This document shows, in pieces, positions 7,232-15,272 of a stretch of 64,000 bases of DNA. Where the stretch lies: contig UCFC01000035.1 of assembly GCA_900471515.1 (NCBI GenBank), positions 62,001-126,000 of the forward strand, read 5' to 3'. This DNA comes from Hyphomicrobiales bacterium. Its GTDB lineage: Bacteria > Pseudomonadota > Alphaproteobacteria > Rhizobiales > Rhizobiaceae. How positions within the stretch are numbered: the stretch's first letter is position 1; every line of letters begins with the position of its first letter. Position numbers and translations under genes: made by a program. The notes under the pieces are model-generated. The model saw only the letters and a program-made list of their open reading frames with translations, was not told where the DNA came from and did not search any database.

Positions 7232-8416
7232 CTATATTTTCCTCGCCTGCACGATCCGGGACAGAGCGAGCATCAGCCCGCCCGCGACCAGCCCCCAGAA
7301 AGCGCCGGAAATGCCGCCGAAGGAAACGCCCGATGCCGTCACGAGGAAAGTGATCGCCGCCGCCTCGCGCGATTCGGCTGCCTGGAACGCCGCCATCGCC
7401 GAACCCGAGAATGCGCCGACAAGTGCAAGACCGGCCACGGCTTCGATCAGGATGGGCGGCGCCAATGCGACAAAGGCAGTCACTGCCCCCGCAAGCAAAC
7501 CGAGGACGACATAACCCACGCCCGAAATCAGCGCTGCCCAATAGCGCCGCGAGGGATCGGCATGCGCGTCCTGCCCGGCGCACATCGCCGCCGTGATCGC
7601 CGCGAGATTGACCGCATGTCCGCCGAAAGGGGCCGCCAGCAGCGAGAAGACGCCGGTCACGGCAAAGAGCGGCCCAGGCTTCGGATCATAGTGATTGACC
7701 TTCAGCACCGCGATGCCGGGAATATTCTGCGAGGCCATCGTCACGATGAAGAGCGGCAGGGCGATCGATACGAAACCGGCAAGATTGAAGACCGGGTGGA
7801 CAATGCCGATAACCGGCACCAGCGACTGCTTGAGCGAGGCAAGCGCACCTTCCGGAATATCGACGCCGAAGGCGAGCACCAGCGCGAAGGCAACCAGGGC
7901 CGCCGGCACCGCCCAGAGGCGCTTGAAGGCGCCGACCACGATCCAGGTCAGAATAATCGGCAGCCCAAGCAGCGGATTGAAGGCAATCGCCTTGACCGGG
8001 GCAAAGCAGAGGCCGAGCAGAACGCCCGAGAGCATGGCATTGGCAAGCGGCGCCGGGATGGCGGCCACCGCCCGCCCGAGCGGCTTGAACAGCCCGGCAA
8101 TGACGATCAGCAGGCCGCAGAGGATGAAGGCCCCGACAGCCGCGTTGAAACCGCCATCGATCGTGCCGATGCTCGCCAGCAGCGCCGCCCCCGGCGTCGA
8201 CCAGGCGATGCTGACCGGCAGGCGCGTAACGGCGCTGAGCACGACGGCACAAAGCCCCATGGAGACCGACAGCGCCATCAGCCCCGAAGCGGCCTGCGCA
8301 TCGGTGGCGCCGACTGCCTGCAGCCCGTGCAGCACGACGGCAAAAGAACTGGTGAACCCGACAAAAGCCGTCAATATGCCCATAAAGAGGCTTTGAACGG
8401 AAAAGTCCTTGAGCAT
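7232..8416 (-). CDS. BenE-family (benzoate/H+ symporter-like) membrane transporter
   Basis: A 394-residue polytopic membrane protein of the BenE family, with about 11-12 hydrophobic segments from VQSLFMGILTAFVGFTSSFA to the C-terminal SGAFWGLVAGGLMLALSRIV. Family landmarks include RLPVSIAWSTPGAALLAS and the conserved substrate-domain segment FGGHAVNLAAITAAMCAG. The start at 8416 has GGAG eight bases upstream; the frame is open further back but without support. No benzoate catabolic genes are nearby, so the true substrate is unknown. It lies 164 bases after the RTX-like gene on the same strand and directly before the leuL promoter. Confidence 0.85.
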   Translation of the reverse strand: MLKDFSVQSLFMGILTAFVGFTSSFAVVLHGLQAVGATDAQAASGLMALSVSMGLCAVVLSAVTRLPVSIAWSTPGAALLASIGTIDGGFNAAVGAFILCGLLIVIAGLFKPLGRAVAAIPAPLANAMLSGVLLGLCFAPVKAIAFNPLLGLPIILTWIVVGAFKRLWAVPAALVAFALVLAFGVDIPEGALASLKQSLVPVIGIVHPVFNLAGFVSIALPLFIVTMASQNIPGIAVLKVNHYDPKPGPLFAVTGVFSLLAAPFGGHAVNLAAITAAMCAGQDAHADPSRRYWAALISGVGYVVLGLLAGAVTAFVALAPPILIEAVAGLALVGAFSGSAMAAFQAAESREAAAITFLVTASGVSFGGISGAFWGLVAGGLMLALSRIVQARKI

Positions 8417-8580
8417 GATGCGACTCCGGCTGCGAAGAGTGCGCATGGAGCAGCATAAGCCGGAAGCGCGCAAGCCGGATTGCCGCCGGAAATGTTCACC
8501 GGCGGCAATTTTCGTCATCGCGGGCTGGCATCCGGCACTGCCTTCCCGCAAAGCTCGGTCAGGCAATAGCGCAGGTTTGT

Positions 8581-9612
8581 TCAATTCTGCAGATAGGCAG
8601 AATTCACTGAACTAATGGAGATATTGTTTCGACCTTCCCATTCGATCAGCTGCCTTGTGCCGTCGGCAAAGACGACAGTCAGCCCAGGACCGCCTGACTT
8701 GACGGTAATCTGGTCGGTCGCATTTCCCTCGAACGACAGAACGACGGAACCGTCGCGATAGGCGACGTTCATCTTGTCGGCGGAAAAGCCCTCGCCGAAT
8801 TCCAGAGTTCCGGCGACGGACACTCCCAAAGTGTCTTTACCATCCCCCAACGCAAAAGTCGCAGTAGCCTCCGGCCCAAGAGACACAATGTCATCGCCCT
8901 TACCGCCGGAGGCCACGCTGCCGGAATGAACCTGAATGACATCGTCGCCTTCGCCGCCTGATACATAACTGTCAGACCAAGCGTAGATGTTGTCATTGCC
9001 AGCACCGCCATCGACATGGCTCTCTGCCCAGGCATCGATGACATCGTCCCCATCGCCACCGGAGACCTGAGTATTGGACCAAGCCCGAATGGTATCGTTG
9101 CCGGCACCTCCGTCCACGCGGCTGTCGCTCCAGACTTCGAGAACATCGTTGCCGGCGCCGCCGTCCACATTGCTTTCGGACCACGCCCGGACGGAATCAT
9201 TGCCATCCCCGCCCGAAACCGTGCTGCCACTCCAGACATCCACCGTATCGTCGCCATCACCGCCATCGACATTGCTGTCCGACCACGATCGCACGGTATC
9301 GTTCCCGTCCCCGGCCAGCACCTTGCTGTCACTCCAGACCCGGATCTTGTCGTCGCCGGCTCCAGCTTCCACTTGGCTTTTCGAGGCGCCGTTCAAAACG
9401 TCGTCAGACTCGCTGCCAATCAGAATTCGCATGGCGGCAGCCTGCCAGCGACGAACAGCGCTCGAGATGTCAACAGTTGCAGGCCCGCTCGCTCGATCGG
9501 TCTCGCCGGAAGCGAGGATGGTACTTGCCGTATTTGTTTGATATGGCGGACGTGGTGGTGTGAACCCCCGCAATATATCGCTCGCGTTACGGATTCCATT
9601 GGTATCTGTCAT
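8581..9612 (-). CDS. RTX-like calcium-binding repeat protein with 17-residue Trp-Ser repeats
   Basis: A 343-residue acidic protein without an N-terminal signal peptide. The start at 9612 (MTDTNGIRN) has a GGGGG-containing ribosome site; the longer reading frame would begin inside the clpP terminator. Residues 81-246 are ten successive repeats of about 17 residues with the pattern V-x-G-G-x-G-[ND]-D-x-[VI]-x-x-W-S-[DEG]-S-x. The GGxGxD half matches the calcium-binding turn of RTX beta-rolls; the W-S-x-S half is unusual. The C-terminal 90 residues resemble the cap of haemolysin-type proteins (ALGDGKDTL, then VVFADGTRQLIEW), where type I secretion signals lie. Secretion by a type I system is likely by analogy, but no ABC exporter is in the window. 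Function unknown. Confidence 0.7.
   Translation of the reverse strand: MTDTNGIRNASDILRGFTPPRPPYQTNTASTILASGETDRASGPATVDISSAVRRWQAAAMRILIGSESDDVLNGASKSQVEAGAGDDKIRVWSDSKVLAGDGNDTVRSWSDSNVDGGDGDDTVDVWSGSTVSGGDGNDSVRAWSESNVDGGAGNDVLEVWSDSRVDGGAGNDTIRAWSNTQVSGGDGDDVIDAWAESHVDGGAGNDNIYAWSDSYVSGGEGDDVIQVHSGSVASGGKGDDIVSLGPEATATFALGDGKDTLGVSVAGTLEFGEGFSADKMNVAYRDGSVVLSFEGNATDQITVKSGGPGLTVVFADGTRQLIEWEGRNNISISSVNSAYLQN
8875..9372 (-). repeat. ten tandem 51-bp coding repeats
   Basis: The DNA encoding the 17-residue units of the RTX-like protein. The protein pattern is strict while the nucleotide copies differ at many third positions, so the array is old and kept by selection on the protein rather than a fresh duplication. 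Confidence 0.75.
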
Positions 9613-9814
9613 CTGATCTACCCCCTGAATATAATCTCTCCGGCAAGCGACTAGCTTGCCGCCGATAATGACATTGCGGGATGATGTTATGACCTGAAAC
9701 CTACGCGAGCCTTTCACCACAGGTTGCGTATTACCAAAGTTATGCGCCTTGCCGCTGTATTCTAAAGAATGTTGCGGCTTATGTCGTCGCAGCGGCGTCG
9801 ATCTGAAAATCGTA

Positions 9815-9843
9815 CGCCCCGCCTGCAACTGACAGACGGGGCG
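9815..9843 (-). terminator. terminator after clpP
   Basis: Arms CGCCCCG (9815-9821) and CGGGGCG (9837-9843) flank a 15-base loop. On the minus strand the stem is followed by a short T-rich stretch (ATTTTC). It lies 27 bases after the clpP stop. Confidence 0.6.
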
Positions 9844-9869
9844 TGGACTTAATCCTTATCGGCGAAAAA

Positions 9870-10457
9870 TCAGATTTCGCTCTGCGAGGTCACGATGCGC
9901 GAGACGAGGCCGTAGGTAACGGCGTCATCTGCCGACAGCCAGTAGTCGCGATCGATGTCCTTGGCGATCTTTTCTTCCGACTGGCCGGTGGCCTTCGAGA
10001 AGATCTTGATCAGGCGCTCGTTCATCTTGATGATTTCGCGTGCCTGGATCTCGATATCCGAAGCCATGCCGCGCGTGCCGCCGGAGGGCTGGTGCAGCAG
10101 GAAGCGGGTGTTCGGCAGGCAGATGCGGCGTTCCTTCGGAGCGGCGGCATAGATGAGCGCGCCGGCCGAGGCGACCCAGCCCGTGCCGATCATCCAGACC
10201 TTCGGCTTGATGAACTTGATCATGTCGTGGATGGAATCGCCAGACTCGACGTGGCCGCCGGGCGAATTCACGTAGATGCGGATATCGTCGTCATTGGCGG
10301 CGGCAAGCGCGACGAGCTGGGTGCAGACCTTCTGCGCCAGTTCCTGCGTGATCGGCCCATAGATGAAGATCGAACGCGACTTGAAAAGGTTCGCCTCCGT
10401 TTCCTTGCCGAGCGGCAGTTCCTTCGTCTTGTCGTCCTGTTCTTCTTCGTCGTTCAT
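9870..10457 (-). CDS. clpP: ATP-dependent Clp protease proteolytic subunit (paralogue)
   Basis: Serine protease subunit of the Clp system, 195 residues. The catalytic triad is visible as S97 (WVASAGA), H122 (LLHQPSGG) and D171 (DRDYWLSADDA). The N-terminus is very acidic (MNDEEEQDD) and lacks the usual processed propeptide. The end is GLVSRIV where housekeeping ClpP proteins read GLVDxI. Rhizobia carry several clpP genes. The housekeeping copy sits next to clpX, which is not here, so this is an accessory paralogue of the ClpP3 type. The ATG at 10457 has AGAGG upstream; 89 further in-frame codons lack support. Divergent from the GNAT-like gene. Confidence 0.9.
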   Translation of the reverse strand: MNDEEEQDDKTKELPLGKETEANLFKSRSIFIYGPITQELAQKVCTQLVALAAANDDDIRIYVNSPGGHVESGDSIHDMIKFIKPKVWMIGTGWVASAGALIYAAAPKERRICLPNTRFLLHQPSGGTRGMASDIEIQAREIIKMNERLIKIFSKATGQSEEKIAKDIDRDYWLSADDAVTYGLVSRIVTSQSEI

Positions 10458-10613
10458 TCGAACCTCTCTCACGTCCAATGCGGTTCCTCGCAGATAGTGC
10501 GACTCAATGCGTAAAACAATGCGGGAAAAAGAGGAAGCAGGAAGCGGTGAAGATATTCTTATGACAAACGGACGATATGATCGCATCCTGAGAAATGACC
10601 GGGAGAACGCAAA

Positions 10614-11324
10614 ATGACCTCCTCTCTCCTGCGTGCGGCGGTGCGCAACAATGCTTTCTGGTGCGACGCCGTCTGCAAGGCGCTGGGTTTGCCCGGTGAA
10701 TTCACGGCGACGGTCTGGTTCCACCGCCGCGGCACGCCGCCCTTCTATCCCGATGTCGTGACCCTGACCGAGGCGGATGGCGAAACGACCGAAGCGATTG
10801 CGACGCTTGTCAACGACGACACGCGCGATTGGGCGGTCAAGGACAGCTACGCCGCTCTTGATCTTGCGCCGCTCGGCTTCAGGATGCTTTTCGAAGCGGA
10901 ATGGATCGGCATCCGCAATCCGGTCTCCGCCCCCTCGCCGATCACCTGGCAGCGCATGAGGAACGCCGCCGATTTTTCACGCTGGGAGCAGGAATGGGAA
11001 AAGGCGAACGGGCCGGTGACGCAGAAGATCTTCGCCGAACCCCTGCTCGCCGACCCCGAAATCGCCTTCCTGCTCGCCTTCGAAAACGGCAGGCCGCTCG
11101 GCGGCGGCATCCTCAACCATCACGCCGGCGCTGTGGGGCTTTCCAACCTGTTTGCGGAAGGCGGGCGCGGCGAAGACATTCGCCGCGGGCTGATTGCGCA
11201 GGCCGCCGCGCTCTATCCGCGAGAGCCGCTTGTCGGTTACGAACATGGCGACGATCTGGACGAGGCGCTGCGCACCGGCTTCGAGCTTCTGGGCACGCTG
11301 CGCGTCTGGCTGAGGGAGGCCTGA
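10614..11324 (+). CDS. hypothetical protein, possibly GNAT-related
   Basis: A 236-residue soluble protein with a GGGAG ribosome site. I recognise no strong motif. The second half (about 140-236) has the feel of an acetyltransferase fold, with AFENGRPLGGGILNHHAGAVGLSNLFA resembling the central strand and a later LLGTLRVWL strand, but the acyl-CoA loop R-x-x-G-x-G/A is only loosely represented by GRGEDIRRGLIAQA. It should be treated as unassigned. It is divergent from clpP, with 156 bases between the starts, and a 7-bp inverted repeat follows its stop codon. Confidence 0.6.
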   Translation: MTSSLLRAAVRNNAFWCDAVCKALGLPGEFTATVWFHRRGTPPFYPDVVTLTEADGETTEAIATLVNDDTRDWAVKDSYAALDLAPLGFRMLFEAEWIGIRNPVSAPSPITWQRMRNAADFSRWEQEWEKANGPVTQKIFAEPLLADPEIAFLLAFENGRPLGGGILNHHAGAVGLSNLFAEGGRGEDIRRGLIAQAAALYPREPLVGYEHGDDLDEALRTGFELLGTLRVWLREA

Positions 11325-11343
11325 ACTTACGAAAATGTAAGTT
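11324..11343. promoter_or_regulatory. 7-bp inverted repeat before the DUF2076 gene
   Basis: AACTTAC-GAAAAT-GTAAGTT begins on the last base of the preceding stop codon. No T-run follows, so it looks more like a protein binding site than a terminator. It lies about 100 bases upstream of the DUF2076 start. Confidence 0.4.
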
Positions 11344-11439
11344 GCCCAGGCTTTGAAATGCCCCAATCGCTTCCTAACTCAGCCTTATGCGGCCCTCCCG
11401 CCGAAGCTCGAAGCCGCGGAACTTTAGAGGAGACAGGAC

Positions 11440-12174
11440 ATGTCACCGGAAGAACGCCAATTGCTGACCGCCCTCTTCGATCGCGTCCGCACCGCAGGCG
11501 CAACGCCGCGCGATCCGGAAGCCGAAGCGCTGATATCGGAAGCGACCCGCGCGCAGCCCTCCGCCGCCTACTATCTGGCACAGGCCGTCATCGTGCAGGA
11601 AAAGGGCCTGGAGGCCGCCGCCAACCACATCAAGGAGCTTGAAGAGCGCGTCCGCCAGCTCGAAGCGGGCGAAGGCGATCGCCGCCAGGCCGAACAGGGC
11701 GGCTTCCTGAGCTCCATTTTCGGCAGCACCCAGACCCAGCAGCCGGCACCCGCCCCCGGTCCGTGGGGTGGCGCTCCAAGGGAGGGCTACGAGCAGCCTC
11801 GCGGCTACGACAATAGCCGCCAGATGGCGCAGCAGCCCTCCGGCCCCTGGAGCCAGCAGGCCTATGCGCCCTCCGCGGGCGGCAGTTTCCTGCGTGGCGC
11901 ACTCGGCACGGCGGCCGGCGTCGCCGGCGGCATGCTGCTTGCCAATTCGCTCTCCGGCATCTTCGGCAACCACATGTCCTCGCTCGGCTGGGGCTCGCCG
12001 TTCGCCGGCGCCAATCCGTTCGGCAATGCTGGCGGCCCGGTCGAGGAAACCGTCATCAACAATTATTACGGCGACAACAGCCAGGCCGACGATAACGACA
12101 ATATCCAGCAGGCCGATTACGACGACAACGACGATTCCATGGATGATTCCGGCGACGACACGATGGACGTTTGA
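11440..12174 (+). CDS. DUF2076 family protein
   Basis: A 244-residue protein that matches the DUF2076 layout. The N-terminal 90 residues (MSPEERQLLTALFDRV, then YYLAQAVIVQEKGLEAA and a short coiled coil KELEERVRQLEAG) are the conserved part. A Gln/Pro/Gly-rich linker follows, then a Gly-Ala hydrophobic segment (TAAGVAGGMLLANSLSGIF, about 154-172) and a strongly acidic Asp/Asn tail ending DDSMDDSGDDTMDV. A ribosome site GAGGAG is well placed. The family is often annotated as a periplasmic ligand-binding sensor-like protein, but no function is established and there is no clear signal peptide here. Confidence 0.75.
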   Translation: MSPEERQLLTALFDRVRTAGATPRDPEAEALISEATRAQPSAAYYLAQAVIVQEKGLEAAANHIKELEERVRQLEAGEGDRRQAEQGGFLSSIFGSTQTQQPAPAPGPWGGAPREGYEQPRGYDNSRQMAQQPSGPWSQQAYAPSAGGSFLRGALGTAAGVAGGMLLANSLSGIFGNHMSSLGWGSPFAGANPFGNAGGPVEETVINNYYGDNSQADDNDNIQQADYDDNDDSMDDSGDDTMDV

Positions 12175-12270
12175 GGCTGATGGCTGGGCCTGGGTGACGG
12201 GGGAGGTATTGAACCGCCGCACCGTTGCCCGGCCGCTCCCTTTCAGGGCGTTCGCCGCCGCAATCGATTA

Positions 12271-12330
12271 ACAGCAATTCCAGGAAAAGTGCCCTGCGGT
12301 TCCTCCGCAAGTGCGTTCTAGGAGGAGCCA
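12271..12330. repeat. probable degenerate rhizobial intergenic repeat fragment
   Basis: Starts with ACAGCAATTCCAGGAAAAG and contains AGGAA...TTCCT arms around a loop ending GCGG. It has the same plan (A-rich arm, about ten bases ending GCGG, T-rich arm) as the better copies at 31687 and 43548. Copy quality is low, so this is tentative. Confidence 0.35.
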
Positions 12331-12360
12331 TCGATCGCTCGGGCGGCACCCGGCCGCGGC

Positions 12361-12825
12361 TCACCCACGTCCGCGATAGGTCGCAACGCCCTGATCCGGC
12401 AGCCATACGCCTTCCGGCGGCTTGCCGGTCTGCCAGAAGACGTCGATCGGAATGCCGCCGCGCGGATACCAGTAGGCGCCGATGCGCAGCCATTTCGGGT
12501 CCAGAAGCTCGACGATGCGCTTGGCGATATAGATCGAGCAATCCTCGTGGAAGGCACCGTGGTTGCGGAAGGAATGCAGGAACAGCTTCAGCGACTTCGA
12601 TTCCACCAGAAATTCGTTCGGGATGTAATCGATGACGATATGGGCGAAATCGGGCTGTCCGGTCATCGGGCAGAGCGAGGTGAATTCCGGTGCGGTGAAA
12701 CGCACGACATAGTCGGTGCCGGCATGGCTGGCCGGCACTTTTTCCAGAACCGCCTCTTCGGGGCTCTTTGCGGTTTCCGTCTGCTGGCCCAGCATCGAAA
12801 GGCTGGAAACGTCTGTCGTGGGCAT
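12361..12825 (-). CDS. queF: NADPH-dependent 7-cyano-7-deazaguanine (preQ0) reductase
   Basis: Reduces preQ0 to preQ1 in queuosine synthesis; short unimodular QueF, 154 residues. The nucleophile Cys52 and general acid Asp59 lie in SLCPMTGQPDFA. The family signature ESKSLKLFLHSFRNH follows, and HEDC lies after it. The ATG overlaps the stop codon of the upstream metal exporter by one base (TAATG), so the two genes are translationally coupled. No other queuosine genes are in the window. Confidence 0.95.
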   Translation of the reverse strand: MPTTDVSSLSMLGQQTETAKSPEEAVLEKVPASHAGTDYVVRFTAPEFTSLCPMTGQPDFAHIVIDYIPNEFLVESKSLKLFLHSFRNHGAFHEDCSIYIAKRIVELLDPKWLRIGAYWYPRGGIPIDVFWQTGKPPEGVWLPDQGVATYRGRG

Positions 12826-13739
12826 TATGCCTCCTTGATCACTTTGACGCGGATGCCATGGGCCTTTTCGCCCTCCGGCTCCACATGAATGGCAATGGTC
12901 GCGCCCGCATGCGCCGCGCGGATGGCATCTTCAAGGCGGTCGCAAATATCATGCGCTTCGCGAACCGTCATCCTGGCCGGCACGACAAGATGAAAATCGA
13001 CGAAAGTCACCGAACCGGCGCGTCTGGTCTTCAGGTCATGCACGCCGATCGAGCCGGCCGCATGGGTGGCGATCGCCTGCTTGATCGCCTCCTCCTCCTG
13101 CTGTTCGACCGCCTGGTCCATCAGGCCGCCGATCGATTGCGAGATCACCTTCCAGCCCTGATAGAGAATGTTGAGCGCCACGAGAATGGCGAGGACGGGG
13201 TCGAAGATCGCATATCCGGTGGCGAGCGCCAGAAGCAGGCCAACAAGAACGCCGACGGAAGTCAGCACGTCCGACATGATGTGCTGCCCGTCCGCCGTCA
13301 AAGCCGCGGAGCGATGCTTCCGCCCGGTGCGGATCAACAGCTGCGCCCAGACGGCATTGACGACGCCGGCGGCAAAGTTGATCGCAAGGCCGAGCACCGG
13401 TGCGGCGAGCATGCGCGGGTCGGCGAGATGGCCGACCGCCTCCTGAACGATCAGCAGCGCGGCGACGACGATCATCACGCCCTCGGTCACGGCCGAGAGA
13501 TATTCCGCCTTGTGATGGCCGAACGGATGGTCGTGATCGGCCGGCTTCTGCGCATAGCGGATCACGAAGAAGGCGATGAAGGCCGCCACCACGTTGACGA
13601 AGGATTCCAGCCCGTCCGACAGCAGCGCCACCGAACCCGTAACCCACCAGGCGACCATCTTCAGCCCCATGACGCCGAGCGACAGGGGAATGCCCCAGAA
13701 CGCCAGTTTCCGAACGGTGAGATTGCCTTCTTCGTTCAT
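12825..13739 (-). CDS. cation diffusion facilitator (CDF) metal exporter
   Basis: A 304-residue CDF-family transporter with six predicted membrane helices and a cytoplasmic C-terminal domain from about 205. Metal-site signatures are visible: SDGLESFVN in helix 2, DHDHPFGHHKAEY in the loop to helix 3, and DGQHIMSDV in helix 5. These suit zinc, iron or other divalent cations, so the metal cannot be named. The start at 13739 has GGGGGA upstream. It is the promoter-proximal gene of a two-gene operon with queF. Confidence 0.87.
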   Translation of the reverse strand: MNEEGNLTVRKLAFWGIPLSLGVMGLKMVAWWVTGSVALLSDGLESFVNVVAAFIAFFVIRYAQKPADHDHPFGHHKAEYLSAVTEGVMIVVAALLIVQEAVGHLADPRMLAAPVLGLAINFAAGVVNAVWAQLLIRTGRKHRSAALTADGQHIMSDVLTSVGVLVGLLLALATGYAIFDPVLAILVALNILYQGWKVISQSIGGLMDQAVEQQEEEAIKQAIATHAAGSIGVHDLKTRRAGSVTFVDFHLVVPARMTVREAHDICDRLEDAIRAAHAGATIAIHVEPEGEKAHGIRVKVIKEA

Positions 13740-13953
13740 ATCGTCCCCCTGCGGATGCGAATGAATTGCAGCATTTAAGCCATTGAAACGCAAAACCGCC
13801 CGCGCGGGAATCGCGCAGGCGGCCAATGCCGGTGATATGGGCAATCAGGCCCGAAAAGTCAAAGCCTTTGCCACATGTCGCACAAAAGGCAGGCCCATCC
13901 CGTGCGAATGGCGAGAACCGGCCCGCCTGCATGATTGACGGCAACTCCATAAG

Positions 13954-13979
13954 CATTTATATAACCTGTTATGTAAATG
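13954..13979. promoter_or_regulatory. 26-bp imperfect palindrome, likely MarR operator
   Basis: CATTTATATAAC-CT-GTTATGTAAATG: two 12-base arms with one mismatch around a 2-base centre. It ends 16 bases before the marR start codon and overlaps the only AT-rich segment there, so bound repressor would block the promoter. Confidence 0.65.
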
Positions 13980-13995
13980 ACGTGAGGAACCTGCC

Positions 13996-14490
13996 TTGGT
14001 CGAGGATGTCGTGAAATCGCTGGGCTATTTGTGCCTTGGCAGCCGCTTCCGCCGGATCGGCGAACGCCTGCAGGCCGACACGCAGCAGGTCATCGAGGAA
14101 CTGGGCGTCTCCATCCAGGCCGCGCAATATCCTTTCCTCGGCGCCATCGACAGGCTCGGTCCGCTGACGATCGGCGAACTGGCGCAGGCCGTGGGCATTA
14201 CCCAGCCCGGCGCCACACGCACCGCCGCCCAACTGATGGAACTCGGCTTCCTCGACATGCAGTCCTCCGCCGAGGATCAGCGGCGCAGGGTCGTTTCGCT
14301 GACGGCCAAAGGCCAGGAACTCGTCGATTATTCCAGGCAGAAGGTCTGGCCGCGCATCGCAGCCGCCGTCGCCGATCTCTGCCGGGATCTCGACGGCCCG
14401 CTGCTGGAACAGCTTGCCGCGATCGAGGACGGCCTTGCCGAAGCGCCGCTCACCCGCCGCGCGGGCGCCGTACAGGAGAAAACCCCATGA
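13996..14490 (+). CDS. MarR-family transcriptional regulator
   Basis: A 164-residue winged-helix regulator. The DNA-binding region is LTIGELAQAVGITQPGATRT (about 54-73), followed by the wing SSAEDQRRRVVSLTAKGQEL. Translation probably begins at the TTG at 13996, with GAGG upstream; a GTG at 14011 is an alternative. Its stop overlaps the ATG of the acetyltransferase gene (ATGA), so they form an operon in which the regulator likely controls itself and its partner. A strong dyad precedes the start. Ligand unknown. Confidence 0.85.
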   Translation: MVEDVVKSLGYLCLGSRFRRIGERLQADTQQVIEELGVSIQAAQYPFLGAIDRLGPLTIGELAQAVGITQPGATRTAAQLMELGFLDMQSSAEDQRRRVVSLTAKGQELVDYSRQKVWPRIAAAVADLCRDLDGPLLEQLAAIEDGLAEAPLTRRAGAVQEKTP

Positions 14491-15167
14491 GCCATATTCT
14501 CGACCGACCGATCTGGAACGCGCTGCATACGGCGCATGCCGATCTCGCTGAGGGCGGCGAACGCGCCAGGCGCTATCCGCCCTCCATCGTGCCTTTCGCG
14601 GCTGCCGCCGACGATACGCGCGAAAGCCTCGAAGCGCTGCAAAACCTGCCCGCGGCGGACGAGGTCATGGCCATCGTCGAAGCCGGCCCCATCACCGTGC
14701 CGCAGGGCCTGACGGTCCTCACGGACGGAAAGCTGGTGCAGATGATCGCCGAGCGTCCCTACGAGCGCATTTCCGACAGCCGCCTGCAGCCGCTGACCCC
14801 TGACGATGCGGAGGAAATGCTGGCGCTCGCGACGCTGACCAGGCCCGGCCCCTTCACGCTCGGCGCCCAGAAACTCGGAACCTTCTGGGGCGTCAAGATC
14901 GACGGCCGCCTCGTCGCCATGGCCGGTCAGCGTCTGCGGCTTCCCGGACATGGCGAGCTCAGCGGTCTCTGCACCCATCCCGATTTTCAGGGGAAGGGTC
15001 TCGGCACCCTGCTCTTCCGCTATGTCGCCGGCGAGATTTCCGCCAGGGGCGATACCGTGTTCCTGCATGCCTATTACACCAACACGTCCGCCATCGCGCT
15101 CTACAAGACGCTCGGCTTCAAGCTGCGGTCGGAGCTGAACTTCCGCGTCGTCAGGCGCAGCGCATAG
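14487..15167 (+). CDS. GNAT-family N-acetyltransferase
   Basis: A 226-residue protein whose C-terminal half is a clear GNAT domain: LSGLCTHPDFQGKGLGTLLF gives the acyl-CoA loop (Q/R-x-x-G-x-G/A) and SAIALYKTLGFKL the last conserved element. The N-terminal 100 residues are family-specific. The ATG overlaps the marR stop and has AGGAG eight bases upstream. Control by the adjacent MarR protein suggests detoxification or modification of a small molecule, but the substrate is unknown. Confidence 0.87.
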   Translation: MSHILDRPIWNALHTAHADLAEGGERARRYPPSIVPFAAAADDTRESLEALQNLPAADEVMAIVEAGPITVPQGLTVLTDGKLVQMIAERPYERISDSRLQPLTPDDAEEMLALATLTRPGPFTLGAQKLGTFWGVKIDGRLVAMAGQRLRLPGHGELSGLCTHPDFQGKGLGTLLFRYVAGEISARGDTVFLHAYYTNTSAIALYKTLGFKLRSELNFRVVRRSA

Positions 15168-15272
15168 CCCGGCCAAAACGTCACAGCCGCCTGCTTTCGC
15201 CATCTGCGCCATGATAGCGACCCAATTGCATGGTGTTGACGGCCTGGCAGTCAACTGGGGACCGCATGAGAC

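Noticed and set aside
8875..9372. Regular 51-bp repeats, considered as a CRISPR-like or minisatellite array
   Set aside because: The period is in frame, the protein pattern is stricter than the DNA pattern and there are no unique spacers, so this is coding repetition.
9613..9828. N-terminal extension of the RTX-like protein
   Set aside because: It would start within the clpP terminator and reads through AT-rich promoter-like DNA; a good ribosome site supports the start at 9612.
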